Shown: positions 8,532 through 18,506 of the stretch, piece by piece
How the letters are laid out: each line of letters starts with the position of its first letter
How positions within the stretch are numbered: position 1 is the first letter of the stretch
Assembly: GCA_905181765.1 (NCBI GenBank)
Contig: CAJIYW010000007.1
Location: forward strand, 1 to 64,000
DNA length: 64,000 nt
Source: Flavobacteriales bacterium UBA6772
GTDB lineage: Bacteria; Bacteroidota; Bacteroidia; Flavobacteriales; Flavobacteriaceae
Direction of reading: 5' to 3'
Notes under the pieces: generated by a model
Told to the model about the DNA's origin: nothing
The model's input: the letters and a program-made list of their open reading frames with translations, nothing else
The model's database searches: none
Made by a program: the position numbers and the translations under genes

Positions 8532-9284
8532 TTAAAGAGAAGTACCTCCATCCAGTGTAATCGTTTGACCTGTAATAAATTTTGTGTTGTCAGAGGCAAG
8601 CCAAACAACTGCATCTGCAATTTCTTCTGCTTTCCCAAAACGCTTCATAGGAATAACACTTTTTAAAATGGCATCCATCTCAGGCTTGGCAGCTAGCAGT
8701 TGATCAAGCAAGGCAGACTCCGTGTAGCCCGGGCAAACTGCATTTACTCTAATATTTTTTGTAGCATACTCCATTGCGGCAGATTTTGTCATTCCTACCA
8801 CTGCAAATTTACTAGCACTGTAACTTATATTGTTGGGTGAAGCCTTTAAACCTGCTAAAGAAGCAATATTTACAATATTTCCATATCCTTGAACTAAGAA
8901 CTGTTGCAATGCTACTTTCATACAATAAAAAACGCCGGTTTGATTCACAGCAACCACCATGTCCCAATCTTTTAAGCTAGATTCATGGGTTCGCAATAAG
9001 TTAGGACCAATACCTGCATTATTAACAATAACATCTAAGCGGTCATATTTCTGCACGGTTGAATGAATCAGCTGCTCTACTTCTTCAAAATTAACAACAT
9101 TGCATTTATTTGCAGAAGCAACGCCCCCATTCGCAGTTATTTCAGAAACAACTTTTTCAGCACTTTCGATATTCATATCAGAAACAACAACAGTAGCTCC
9201 TTGGTTTGCTAAATGTATTGAAGTTGCCTTTCCAATCCCAGAACCTGCTCCCGTAACGATTACTATTTTGTTTTTCACATTCAT
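8532..9284 (-). CDS. short-chain dehydrogenase/reductase (operon gene 5)
   Basis: This is a classical SDR of 250 residues. The NAD(P)-binding TGAGSGIGKA is at residues 12-21, NNAGIG near 88, and the catalytic Ser, Tyr and Lys lie in NIASLAG, YSAS and KFAVVG near 138-160. It shares one base with the upstream APH-kinase gene, so it is translationally coupled. In the lva-type pathway an SDR interconverts 4-oxo- and 4-hydroxyacyl-CoA, and a 3-hydroxyacyl-CoA role is equally possible. It is the last gene of the operon and converges on mocA 18 bases away. Confidence 0.85.
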   Translation of the reverse strand: MNVKNKIVIVTGAGSGIGKATSIHLANQGATVVVSDMNIESAEKVVSEITANGGVASANKCNVVNFEEVEQLIHSTVQKYDRLDVIVNNAGIGPNLLRTHESSLKDWDMVVAVNQTGVFYCMKVALQQFLVQGYGNIVNIASLAGLKASPNNISYSASKFAVVGMTKSAAMEYATKNIRVNAVCPGYTESALLDQLLAAKPEMDAILKSVIPMKRFGKAEEIADAVVWLASDNTKFITGQTITLDGGTSL

Positions 9285-10342
9285 TAGTCTATAGATTTTG
9301 TTTTTATGGCTTTTAACGCCAATTTACAACATAATTCTGCAGCTTTGTTTAAAGTAGCAAAGCGTGGATCTGTTGTAAAGCCTTTTGTATATCGATAATA
9401 AATTTGTTGTGCAATTACAGCAATTTTAAACAAGCCAAACACATAATAAAATACCAAATGGTCTACATTTCTGCCAGATTTCTGAGCATACATTTGAGCA
9501 ATTTCACTCCGTACTGGATTACCTTCAAAAATGGTTGGAGACGGAATCCCTTGTTTTACAAACTCATGATCGGTGGCTACTGTCCAGTAGCCAAGTGAAG
9601 TTCCTAGATCCATCAGCGGATCTCCTAAGGTCGCCATTTCCCAGTCTAAAACCGCTGCAACCTCCTTCCACGAGTCGTCTTTAAAAACAATATTATCGTA
9701 TTTATAGTCATTGTGAATTAAACAATGTTGAGACTCTTTAGGCTGATGTAGCTCCATCCATTCCATGACCAATGCTGCTTCAGGATATGCAGTTGTTTTC
9801 ACTTTTAAAAACTGTTTTCCCCAATTGGCAACCTGCCTTGAAACATATCCTTCCGGTTTTCCTAAACTTTCTAAGCCTACTTCCTTATAATCTACAGCAT
9901 GCAACTGAGTCATTGTTTCCAACCAAGAATTAGCAACAGTAGTATATTCAACCGATGAAAGGTTTCTTTGTTTTGCTTCTTTATAATTTAAGATGATTCC
10001 GTCTACTTTTTCCATGATGTAAAAATCACTTCCTAAGATAGCAGTGTCTTCTGAAAAAGAAAACATCTTTGGTACTTTAGGAAAAGCGGCGCGCACACCA
10101 CTTTGAACTTTAAATTCACGGTGCATGTCATGCCCTCGTTTAATGGCACCAATTGGTGGTTTCCTTAGCACGAATTCTTTATTTTCGAATGCCAATAAGT
10201 AGGTTAAATTGGAATATCCATGAGTAAACTGAGTAACCCATAATGGACTCTCCAGGGAATTTAACAAGTCGTTTTCTTGAAGATATTTCTTTAATAAAAC
10301 TTCATTTAATTCCTCCCCTTTGCGTACTTTTTGGTTGCTCAT
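9284..10342 (-). CDS. APH-family kinase, ACAD10/ACAD11 N-domain-like (LvaA-like)
   Basis: The 352-residue protein has the aminoglycoside-phosphotransferase kinase fold. It has [15 protein letters not shown] near 55-70 (nucleotide-binding Lys), the catalytic loop [11 protein letters not shown] near 203 and the metal-binding [15 protein letters not shown] near 230. These blocks resemble the kinase half of human ACAD10/ACAD11 and P. putida LvaA, which phosphorylate the hydroxyl of 4-hydroxyacyl-CoA. It overlaps the acyl-CoA dehydrogenase gene by four bases and the SDR by one. The operon context argues strongly against antibiotic resistance. The substrate is inferred. Confidence 0.82.
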   Translation of the reverse strand: MSNQKVRKGEELNEVLLKKYLQENDLLNSLESPLWVTQFTHGYSNLTYLLAFENKEFVLRKPPIGAIKRGHDMHREFKVQSGVRAAFPKVPKMFSFSEDTAILGSDFYIMEKVDGIILNYKEAKQRNLSSVEYTTVANSWLETMTQLHAVDYKEVGLESLGKPEGYVSRQVANWGKQFLKVKTTAYPEAALVMEWMELHQPKESQHCLIHNDYKYDNIVFKDDSWKEVAAVLDWEMATLGDPLMDLGTSLGYWTVATDHEFVKQGIPSPTIFEGNPVRSEIAQMYAQKSGRNVDHLVFYYVFGLFKIAVIAQQIYYRYTKGFTTDPRFATLNKAAELCCKLALKAIKTKSID

Positions 10343-11559
10343 TGCTTATTTCCATATTTTTTTATACAACTTTTACCTAATTGATACATGTGCACTTCGT
10401 CTGGTCCATCTGCCAAACGCAATATTCTTGCTAGCGCAAAATAATGTGGCAAATAGGTATCTGGACCGACTCCTTTTCCTCCTAAAATTTGCATTGCGCG
10501 ATCAATCACTTTTTGAGCCATCTTTGGTGCAATAATTTTTATCATTGCAATGATGTCTTTTGCTTCTTTATTTCCTGCTTTGTCCATTTTATCGGCTGCA
10601 GAGAGTGTTAATAGGCGAGCTTGCTCAATTTCACATTGCGACTTTGCAATTTCATGACGAATACTACTGTACTCATGAAACTTCTTTCCAAAAGTAGCCC
10701 GCTCCAAAGTTCTTTGTGACATCAATTCTAAGGCATATTGCGCCATGCCCACTAAGCGCATACAGTGGTGTATTCTCCCAGGGCCTAAACGACCTTGGGC
10801 AATTTCAAAACCTCTGCCTTCTCCCAAAATTAAATTTGCCTTTGGTACCCGCACATTTTTTAAAATAATTTCAGCGTGCCCTTCGGGAGAATCATAATAA
10901 CCAAAAACTGAAAGTGGTCGAACTACTTCTAGTCCAGGAGCGTTCATTGGAACTAAAACCATACTTTGCTGCTGGTGTCTTGCAGCATTGGGATCCGATT
11001 TACCCATCACAATTGCCACTTTACAATTTGGGTCCATTGCTCCTGAAGACCACCATTTTCTTCCATTAATCACATATTCATCACCCTCTAAAACAATAGA
11101 AGTTTCAATATTGGTAGCATCTGATGAAGCAACTTCTGGTTCTGTCATTAAAAACGCAGAACGTATTTCACCGTTCATCAGTGGTGTTAACCATTTTTCC
11201 TTTTGTGCTTTATCCCCGTATTTGGCCAACACCTCCATATTCCCGGTGTCAGGGGCAGCACAATTAAAAATTTCTGAAACCCATATCTTACGCCCCATAA
11301 TCTCTGCTAAAGGCGCATATTCTAAATTGCTTAACCCTGGACTTAAATCTCCATAATCCTTTGGTAAAAATAAGTTCCACAAACCGGCATCTTTTGCTTT
11401 TTGCTTTAGTACTTCTATTTTTGGAAAGCGAGTCCAATTATTTTTAGTAGCACTTTGAAAAGTGATATATTCCTGCTCTATAGGAACTACATGAGCTTCA
11501 ATGAAAGAGATTAGCCGCTGTTGTAGTTCTTTTGATTTTTCTGAGTATTCGAAGTTCAT
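10339..11559 (-). CDS. acyl-CoA dehydrogenase, ACAD11/LvaC-like
   Basis: This is a 406-residue FAD acyl-CoA dehydrogenase fold. [16 protein letters not shown] near 133 is the flavin/substrate block, and [17 protein letters not shown] near 383 replaces the YEGT-type catalytic-Glu block of ordinary family members. The ADGPDEVH ending is characteristic of the ACAD10/ACAD11 branch, whose dehydrogenase half removes phosphate from a 4-phosphoacyl-CoA to give an enoyl-CoA. It overlaps the kinase gene by four bases. A gap of 82 bases separates it from the upstream SDR. The gene is intact. Confidence 0.85.
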   Translation of the reverse strand: MNFEYSEKSKELQQRLISFIEAHVVPIEQEYITFQSATKNNWTRFPKIEVLKQKAKDAGLWNLFLPKDYGDLSPGLSNLEYAPLAEIMGRKIWVSEIFNCAAPDTGNMEVLAKYGDKAQKEKWLTPLMNGEIRSAFLMTEPEVASSDATNIETSIVLEGDEYVINGRKWWSSGAMDPNCKVAIVMGKSDPNAARHQQQSMVLVPMNAPGLEVVRPLSVFGYYDSPEGHAEIILKNVRVPKANLILGEGRGFEIAQGRLGPGRIHHCMRLVGMAQYALELMSQRTLERATFGKKFHEYSSIRHEIAKSQCEIEQARLLTLSAADKMDKAGNKEAKDIIAMIKIIAPKMAQKVIDRAMQILGGKGVGPDTYLPHYFALARILRLADGPDEVHMYQLGKSCIKKYGNKQ

Positions 11560-11641
11560 GCACTATGTATTAAAGTATTATTAAAAGCAATTAAAAAGAG
11601 AAAAAAATCAACGATAAACGTTCGCAAACATGATCAAAGCT

Positions 11642-12415
11642 TTAGCCTGCAATCATATATCCCCCGTCTGCAGTATACACGCCTCCAGTCATATAGTTTC
11701 CCGCGTTGGAAGCAAGTAAGCATGCCAAACCAACCATTTCTTCTGGCTTTCCCATTCTTCCACTTGGAATTGATTTCTCTAACTTATGCAACATTTTTTC
11801 ATTTTGCCATAAAGCTGCACTAAATTTTGTTTTAATCAGTCCTGGGCAAATTGCATTGACTTTAATACCATATGTACCCCATTCTTTGGCCTGGTTTTTT
11901 GTCAGCATTAAAATTGCGGCTTTACTTGTGCTATAAACACCCAAACCATAACCGGGAGTTAACGCTTCCACAGAGGCAATATTAATAATGCTTCCGTTTT
12001 TATTTGCCTGTAAATGTGGCAACACCAAATTAGACAGAGCCCAAGGAGCTTTGACATTGATTTCCATAATTTTATCAAAAATTACGGGATCTATTTCTTC
12101 AATTGGACTGTATACAGGATTTGTTGCCGCATTATTTACCAAAATATCTATGCGACCAAAAGCCGCTATTGTTTTAGAAATTAACTGTTTTCGTTGGTCA
12201 TCTTTTCCAATATGACAGGCAATTCCAATAGCGCTTAAGTCTTCTTTTTTAAATTCTGCTACTACAGCGTCACAGGCCTCTTGGCTGCGAGAACTAATGA
12301 CAACCTGTGCCCCATTTTCTGCCAATCCTTTTGCAATAGCTTTTCCTATACCCTTGCTAGAACCCGTTATAATAGCAACTTTTCCTTCGAGATTAAATTG
12401 TTCTTTTATGGTCAT
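11642..12415 (-). CDS. short-chain dehydrogenase/reductase (operon gene 2)
   Basis: A second classical SDR, of 257 residues. TGSSKGIGKAIAKGLAENGA is at residues 18-37, NNAATNP near 93, and the catalytic Tyr and Lys in VYSTSKAAI near 161. The ending MTGGVYTADGGYMIAG is typical of the family. It shares one base with the upstream acyl-CoA dehydrogenase gene. It differs clearly from the other SDR in this operon, so the two probably act on different hydroxyacyl-CoA positions. That split of roles is inference. Confidence 0.85.
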   Translation of the reverse strand: MTIKEQFNLEGKVAIITGSSKGIGKAIAKGLAENGAQVVISSRSQEACDAVVAEFKKEDLSAIGIACHIGKDDQRKQLISKTIAAFGRIDILVNNAATNPVYSPIEEIDPVIFDKIMEINVKAPWALSNLVLPHLQANKNGSIINIASVEALTPGYGLGVYSTSKAAILMLTKNQAKEWGTYGIKVNAICPGLIKTKFSAALWQNEKMLHKLEKSIPSGRMGKPEEMVGLACLLASNAGNYMTGGVYTADGGYMIAG

Positions 12416-14229
12416 TATAAGATATATTCTTTGTCTTGTTTAATTGTCAAAACCCCATCATCCATTAAAGACAGCGCCAAAGAAACTGTTTTTGGTACTT
12501 CATATTTAAAGTAGAATTTCATGGTATGAATTTTACTTTCGTAAAAATCTTGGGAATATTTTCTATCAGAATTAGCAACTTCTTTTTTTGCATCCACCGC
12601 CATTTCTAACCAAAGCCATCCAATCACAACAATACTCATGTATTCCATAAATAAATTAGCATCTGCTAAATAGCGTTCGTAATTTCCTTTCATTGCAAAA
12701 GGCATTAAATGTGCCAATACTTTTTCTGAAAGTTTTAGTTTTTCGCCTAAAACAGCAGCATATTCTTTAAGGTCATCTTCTTTTGCAGCCGCTTCAATAG
12801 TATGCATTATTTCAGTCACCAATAAGGCCAAACCTTTTCCATTTTGCATGGTCACTTTTCTCCCCAATAAATCTTGTGATTGAATTCCTGTTGTTCCTTC
12901 GTAAAGGGACGAAATTCTAATATCTCTATAATACTGTTGCAAACCAAAATCTGTACAAAAGCCGTAACCACCTAATACCTGTAAGCCATTATCTACAGAT
13001 TCTGCACCCGCTTCAGATGGAAATGTTTTTACAATAGGGATGATCATCTCAAGTAACAAGTTGTACTTTTCTTTTTCTTCTTCCGAAGTTGCTGTCGTAA
13101 TAATATCTTGGTATTTTGATGCTAAAAAAACCAAACTTAAAGAACCCTCTGCAATAGATTTCTGCAACAATAACATTCTTCGAACATCAGGATGTTCTAT
13201 AATTAAGCTTTGTTTTTCTGTTGGGTTTTTTTTTCCAGTACTTGTTAATTTTCTTCCTTGTGGTCTTTCATTTGCATATTGCAATGAAGTTCTATAAGCG
13301 GCCATTGCAATTGCAGCAGCACCCCTACCAACGGCTATTCTTGCCCCATTCATCATTAAAAACATTTGATTTAAACCTTTGTGCTCTTCACCCACAAGCC
13401 AACCTCTACAATCATCAGTGTCACCAAAACCTAGATGTGTTGTGCAATATCCTCTTTGTCCCATTTTCTGAAAATCTGCAATGGTCATTACATCATTATA
13501 CTCCAAACTCCCATCTTTTTTGAGCCTTTTTTTAGGAACAACAAAAAGTGAAATCCCTTTCGTTCCCTGAGGAGCACCTTCAATTCTTGCCAACACTAAA
13601 TGCACAAAGTTATCTGCATACTGATGATCCCCACCAGAAATAAATATTTTTTGTCCACTAATTTTATAATATCCTTCGGCTGTTGGACTCGCTTTGGTTA
13701 CAATATCAGACAAAGAACTTCCCGCCTGTGGTTCTGTTAAACACATTGTGCCTCCCCAAATCCCTGCAAGCATATTTGGTATATAGGTTTCTTTTAGTGT
13801 TTCGTTACCAAACTCAATAATTAACTCTGCAGCCCCCTGTGTTAAACTTGGATATCCAGGCAAATGATTGTTTGCGGCATCCATAACATACACGGCAGCT
13901 TGCAATGCAGAAAAAGGTATTTGAAGGCCACCATCTTCATAATTAAAAGAAGCTGCTATGATGCCCATTTCTCCAGATTGACGCATTACCGTCTCTACCT
14001 GTTTATGCACGATTACTTTGCCATCTTTGTGATATGCAGGAGTTTCATCCATTTCTTTAAAATAGGGGTACAATTCTCTGTCTGAAAATTCCTTAACAGA
14101 GTCTATAAAAAGATTCAATGATTCCATATCATGCTCCTGAAACCGCTCTCTTGATAATAAATTTTCTAAGCTATGAATATCATAAAGAAGGTACTTCAAA
14201 GTTTCTAGGTCTACATATTTTTTTGACAT
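12415..14229 (-). CDS. large acyl-CoA dehydrogenase (FadE-like, 604 residues)
   Basis: This is the long form of the acyl-CoA dehydrogenase family, with a C-terminal extension after the usual fold. MCLTEPQAGSSLSDIV near 162 is the FAD/substrate block, and SSLYEGTTGIQSQDLLGRKV near 438 holds the catalytic Glu as in normal alpha,beta-dehydrogenating enzymes. It therefore should perform ordinary beta-oxidation, unlike the second dehydrogenase of this operon, which lacks YEGT. It lies 14 bases after the MerR gene and is translationally coupled to the next SDR. Confidence 0.88.
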   Translation of the reverse strand: MSKKYVDLETLKYLLYDIHSLENLLSRERFQEHDMESLNLFIDSVKEFSDRELYPYFKEMDETPAYHKDGKVIVHKQVETVMRQSGEMGIIAASFNYEDGGLQIPFSALQAAVYVMDAANNHLPGYPSLTQGAAELIIEFGNETLKETYIPNMLAGIWGGTMCLTEPQAGSSLSDIVTKASPTAEGYYKISGQKIFISGGDHQYADNFVHLVLARIEGAPQGTKGISLFVVPKKRLKKDGSLEYNDVMTIADFQKMGQRGYCTTHLGFGDTDDCRGWLVGEEHKGLNQMFLMMNGARIAVGRGAAAIAMAAYRTSLQYANERPQGRKLTSTGKKNPTEKQSLIIEHPDVRRMLLLQKSIAEGSLSLVFLASKYQDIITTATSEEEKEKYNLLLEMIIPIVKTFPSEAGAESVDNGLQVLGGYGFCTDFGLQQYYRDIRISSLYEGTTGIQSQDLLGRKVTMQNGKGLALLVTEIMHTIEAAAKEDDLKEYAAVLGEKLKLSEKVLAHLMPFAMKGNYERYLADANLFMEYMSIVVIGWLWLEMAVDAKKEVANSDRKYSQDFYESKIHTMKFYFKYEVPKTVSLALSLMDDGVLTIKQDKEYIL

Positions 14230-14243
14230 CGTATATATCTGTT

Positions 14244-14573
14244 TTACAATTGATTTTTAATTTTCACCAACTCTGCCTTTACCTCTTCTAGTCTGCTAAT
14301 AATTTGATGATTAAAAACAGTACCATCTAAGTTCTTTTTTAATTTTTGTTTTGCACCATCTAACGTAAAACCTCTTTCTTTTACTAAGTTAAAAATAAGT
14401 TTAAAGTTTGCTATATCATCTGAAGTAAATAGGCGATTCCCTTTTGCATTTTTTTTTGGCTTTATAATATCAAATTCCTTTTCCCAAAAACGCACTAAAG
14501 AGGTATTTACATTAAAAGCTTTGGCGACTTCGCCAATTTTATAATACCTTTTTTCTGGTAAATCTACATGCAT
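14244..14573 (-). CDS. MerR-family transcriptional regulator
   Basis: This 109-residue regulator has a MerR winged helix at the N-terminus: YKIGEVAKAFNVNTSLVRFW at residues 10-29, then KPKKNAKGNRLFTSDDI. A helical C-terminus follows, without an obvious metal-binding Cys cluster. It lies between the M23 peptidase gene (65 bases upstream) and the acyl-CoA operon (14 bases downstream), all on the minus strand. It could be the first gene of the acyl-CoA operon or belong with the peptidase; the short downstream spacing favours co-transcription with the operon. The ligand is unknown. Confidence 0.85.
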   Translation of the reverse strand: MHVDLPEKRYYKIGEVAKAFNVNTSLVRFWEKEFDIIKPKKNAKGNRLFTSDDIANFKLIFNLVKERGFTLDGAKQKLKKNLDGTVFNHQIISRLEEVKAELVKIKNQL

Positions 14574-14638
14574 ATTCTTCAGGATTCAGTAATTGGTACT
14601 CGAAAATATTTTCTTTCTTCTTATAAATAAAATAAACC

Positions 14639-15607
14639 TTAATCGTAAGACTGGCCTTCCTCTTCAGATGCCTTTTGCATTGCTGAAAATTGTGCTGGTG
14701 TTAAATCTCCGTAATAAAAATTAATAGGATTTAATGCTTTACCATTCTTACGAACTTCATAATGTAAATGTGCAGAAACAGATCTTCCGGTATTTCCCAC
14801 GTATCCAATTAAATCTCCACGCTTTACATTCTGTCCACGTTTTGCTTTAATTTTACTCATGTGTGCATAAATTGTTGTGTATCCATAGCCATGGTTTATA
14901 TAGACTACTCTGCCATAAGTTGCGCTTCTACTAGAGCGAATTACTTTACCATTTCCAGAAGCATAAATTGGTGTTCCCGTTGGTGCAGTAAAATCCATTC
15001 CTTTGTGAAATTTTCTAATTTTTAGTATCGGATGCATTCTCCATTTATAACCAGAAGCCATTCTTGTTAAATCCACCAATTTTACGGGTAATATTGCAGG
15101 AATTGCCGCTAGCATTTTCTCTTTTTCTTTTGCTAAAATTACAATTTCATCTAAAGATTTAGATTGTATAACCAATTGCTTAGATAAAATATCTATGTCT
15201 TTGGTTAATTGCTTTATCATTTTAGAATTATCGTAACCGTCTAAGCTCTTATACCTATTTACCCCACCAAAACCAGCTTTTCTTTGCTCATTTGGTATTG
15301 GATTAGCCTCAAAATACATCCTATATATATTGTTATCTCTCTCCTGCAACTGATTTAAAACAGCAGAACTCTCTGCTATTCTCTTGGAGAATAAATCTAA
15401 ATTTAATTTTAAATTTTCATTTTCTCTGTTTATAGCTCTTTCATTTGGAGACATTAAAAACTGACTAAAGATTATAAAACCTATAAATGCAGTCAATAAA
15501 ACTGACAAAACACCAAAAACAGTTTTCTTATAATAATCACTTTTCTTTACATCAATTTTTCTGTAAGAAAGTGTATCTGCATCGTAATAATATTTTACTT
15601 TTGCCAT
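14639..15607 (-). CDS. membrane-anchored M23 (LytM-type) metallopeptidase
   Basis: This is a 322-residue cell-wall peptidase. A single hydrophobic segment near residues 28-50 anchors it, a coiled-coil-like stretch lies near 70-165, and a C-terminal LytM domain has the zinc-site residues in KFHKGMDFT near 200 and SAHLHYEVRKNG near 278. The enzyme should cut peptidoglycan cross-links in the periplasm. It is transcribed away from alaS, which starts 168 bases off on the other strand. The gene is intact. Confidence 0.9.
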   Translation of the reverse strand: MAKVKYYYDADTLSYRKIDVKKSDYYKKTVFGVLSVLLTAFIGFIIFSQFLMSPNERAINRENENLKLNLDLFSKRIAESSAVLNQLQERDNNIYRMYFEANPIPNEQRKAGFGGVNRYKSLDGYDNSKMIKQLTKDIDILSKQLVIQSKSLDEIVILAKEKEKMLAAIPAILPVKLVDLTRMASGYKWRMHPILKIRKFHKGMDFTAPTGTPIYASGNGKVIRSSRSATYGRVVYINHGYGYTTIYAHMSKIKAKRGQNVKRGDLIGYVGNTGRSVSAHLHYEVRKNGKALNPINFYYGDLTPAQFSAMQKASEEEGQSYD

Positions 15608-15774
15608 AGTTGTAAATGTACTATTTTTGTTTTTTAAATGAGTTTATTGAATACAACTCATTTTTAACAATAAGCCAATTTACAAAATGTTTTGCAACTA
15701 CTTTTTGTAAGTTGTTTTTTTTAAGATATATTAACATAATTAACTCTCCGAAGTATCGGAAAGAAACTTTTTTT

Positions 15775-18394
15775 ATGAAATCACAAGACATACGCGCTAC
15801 GTTTTTAAATTTTTTTAAGGAAAAATCGCATTTAATTGTGCCCTCTGCTCCAATGGTTACCAAAGATGACCCAACTTTAATGTTTGTAAATTCTGGAATG
15901 GCGCCTTTTAAAGAATATTTTTTAGGAAATGGAAAACCAAAAAACAATAGAATTTCAGATTCTCAAAAATGTTTACGTGTTTCTGGGAAACATAACGATT
16001 TAGAAGAAGTTGGTTATGACACCTATCATCATACCTTATTTGAAATGTTAGGAAACTGGTCTTTTGGAGATTACTTTAAAAAAGAAGCAATTGCTTGGGC
16101 TTGGGAATTGTTAACCGAAGTTTATAAAATAGATAAAGATATATTATACGTAACCGTTTTTGAAGGTTCTGACGACGCTGATAATCTAAAAATGGATACG
16201 GAAGCATATGATTTGTGGAAACAATTTATTGCTGAAGACAGAATTTTAAAAGGAAATAAAAAGGATAATTTTTGGGAAATGGGTACTCAAGGACCTTGCG
16301 GACCTTGTTCTGAAATTCATGTAGATATTCGTTCTGCAGAAGAAAAAGCAAAAGTAGACGGTCGTACTTTAATTAATGAAGATCATCCGCACGTTGTAGA
16401 AATCTGGAACTTAGTTTTCATGCAATTTAACAGAAAAGCCAACGGAATACTGGAGGATTTACCAAACAAACATATAGACACCGGAATGGGTTTTGAGCGT
16501 TTGTGCATGGTGCTACAAAATGTTCAGTCTAATTATGATACCGACGTTTTTACACCAATTATTAGTGAGATTGGTGCAATAACGAATACAAAATATGGTA
16601 GTAATGCACAACAAGATATTGCAACTCGTATCATATCCGATCATTTAAGAGCGGTTGCTTTTTCTATTGCAGATGGTCAATTACCAAGCAATACTGGCGC
16701 TGGTTATGTAATACGTAGAATATTACGAAGAGCAATTAGATACGGATTTACATTTTTAGATAAAAAAGAACCTTTTATATATAGATTAACAGATGTATTG
16801 TGTAAAAAAATGGGCGATGCTTTTCCTGAATTAATAGCACAAAAACAACTAATTGAAAACGTAATTAGAGAAGAAGAAGCTTCTTTTTTAAGAACTTTAG
16901 ATCAAGGGTTTAGTCTTATTAGATGTAATTATTTCAGCTTCTAATACTAAAGAAATTTCTGGTGAAAAAGTATTTGAATTGTATGATACTTTTGGTTTCC
17001 CAGTAGATCTAACTGCACTAATTTTATCTGAAAAAGGATATACTTTAGATGAAAAAGGGTTTCAAGAAAAACTTCAAAAACAAAAGAATAGATCCAGGGC
17101 GGCAAGCGAAAGTTCTACAGAGGATTGGACTGTCTTAGTTGACGATACTGTTGAAGAATTTATTGGTTATGATGCTTTAGATGCTCCTGTAAAATTAACA
17201 AGATACAGAAAAGTAACGTCTAAAAAAGATGGAGAAATGTATCAATTAGTTTTTAACTTAACTCCGTTTTACCCAGAAGGTGGCGGACAAGTTGGGGATA
17301 AGGGATATTTGGAAGATATACATGGAGATGTTGTTTATATTCTAGACACTAAGAAGGAAAATAATGTAATTATTCACTTTACAAAAAATTTACCAAAGCG
17401 TATAAACGGCGACTTAAAAGCTGTTGTAGATGAAAAACAACGTCATAGAACAACCTGTAACCATTCAGCTACGCATTTACTGCACCAAGCTTTAAGAGAA
17501 GTTCTAGGGACACATGTAACACAAAAAGGTTCTGCAGTACACTCAAAATATTTACGTTTTGATTTTTCTCATTTTTCTAAATTAACTTTAGATGAATTGC
17601 AAGCTGTAGAAGATTTTGTAAATGCACGTATTTCTGGAAAACTACCTTTGATAGAAAAAAGAAACATACCAATGCAACAGGCAATTGATGATGGTGCGAT
17701 TGCTTTATTTGGAGAAAAATATGGAGATACCGTGCGCGCTATTAAATTTGGTGCCTCTGTAGAATTATGTGGTGGTACCCATGTTAAAAATACAGGAGAT
17801 ATTTGGCACTTTAAAATAAAATCTGAAGGAGCCGTTGCATCGGGAATTAGAAGAATTGAAGCAATTACCAATGACGCAGTAAAAGACTTTTATTCTGAAA
17901 ATAATAAAACTTTATTTGAAATTAAAGATTTACTAAACAATGCAAAAGAACCTACAAAAGCAGTTCTTAAATTACAAGAAGAAAATACTTCTTTGCAAAA
18001 ACAAGTTGAACAACTTTTAGCAGAGAAAGCTCAAAATTTATCTGGTGAAATTAAAAATCAGTTACAAGAAATAAATGGCGTACAATTTTTAGCTACAAAA
18101 GTAGATTTAGATGCAAACGGAATTAAAAACCTAGCTTTTACTTTAGGTAAAGACTATCAAAATTTATTCTTATTATTTGCTACCAACCCATCTAAAGACA
18201 AAGCAATGTTAACATGTTATATTTCTAAAGAATTAGCAAATGAGCGTGGTTATGATGCGGGTAAAGTAGTTAGAGAATTAGGGAAGTTAATTCACGGCGG
18301 CGGTGGCGGTCAAAATTTCTTTGCAACTGCTGGTGGTAAAAATCCTGGAGGAATACCTAAAGCTTTAGAAGAAGCTAAAAATTATTTAGTGTAA
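15775..18394 (+). CDS. alaS: alanine--tRNA ligase (one-base frameshift in this sequence)
   Basis: AlaRS attaches alanine to tRNA-Ala and edits mischarged Ser or Gly. The start is ATG 15775 ([14 protein letters not shown]), not the longer upstream frame. The class II catalytic domain is followed by the editing domain with the zinc-type motifs [10 protein letters not shown] and [10 protein letters not shown], then a coiled coil and a C-terminal glycine-rich GGGGGQ region. The frame breaks near 16909-16911: reading GGG TT(T) A with one T removed restores [14 protein letters not shown] and joins the two halves into about 870 residues, the normal length. The gene is essential, so a sequencing error in a T-run is the likely cause. 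Confidence 0.93.
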
Positions 18395-18418
18395 AATTTA
18401 AACTTTTTCTATTTTTTA

Positions 18419-18455
18419 AGATCGAAGTGTAAGTGCCGTAAGCCGATCTATTTTT
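18419..18455 (+). terminator. possible terminator after alaS
   Basis: AGATCG (18419-18424) pairs with CGATCT (18444-18449), followed by ATTTTT. The stem is only six base pairs and the loop is long, so the call is weak. It sits 25 bases after the alaS stop. Confidence 0.35.
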
Positions 18456-18506
18456 CGAATAAAAAGATTAAATTTGAAATAATTTTACATTATCGAACAC
18501 TTGATT

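Noticed and set aside
9284..10342. Aminoglycoside resistance kinase
   Set aside because: The APH fold is shared with acyl-CoA kinases, and the operon and the [11 protein letters not shown] block point to lipid metabolism.
15616..15774. N-terminal extension of AlaRS
   Set aside because: The extra 53 residues are Cys/Phe/Asn-rich and unlike AlaRS; ATG 15775 begins the family's usual N-terminus.
16909..16979. Programmed ribosomal frameshift in alaS
   Set aside because: No slippery heptamer with a downstream structure is apparent, and the same kind of lesion recurs in many unrelated genes; a base error is simpler.
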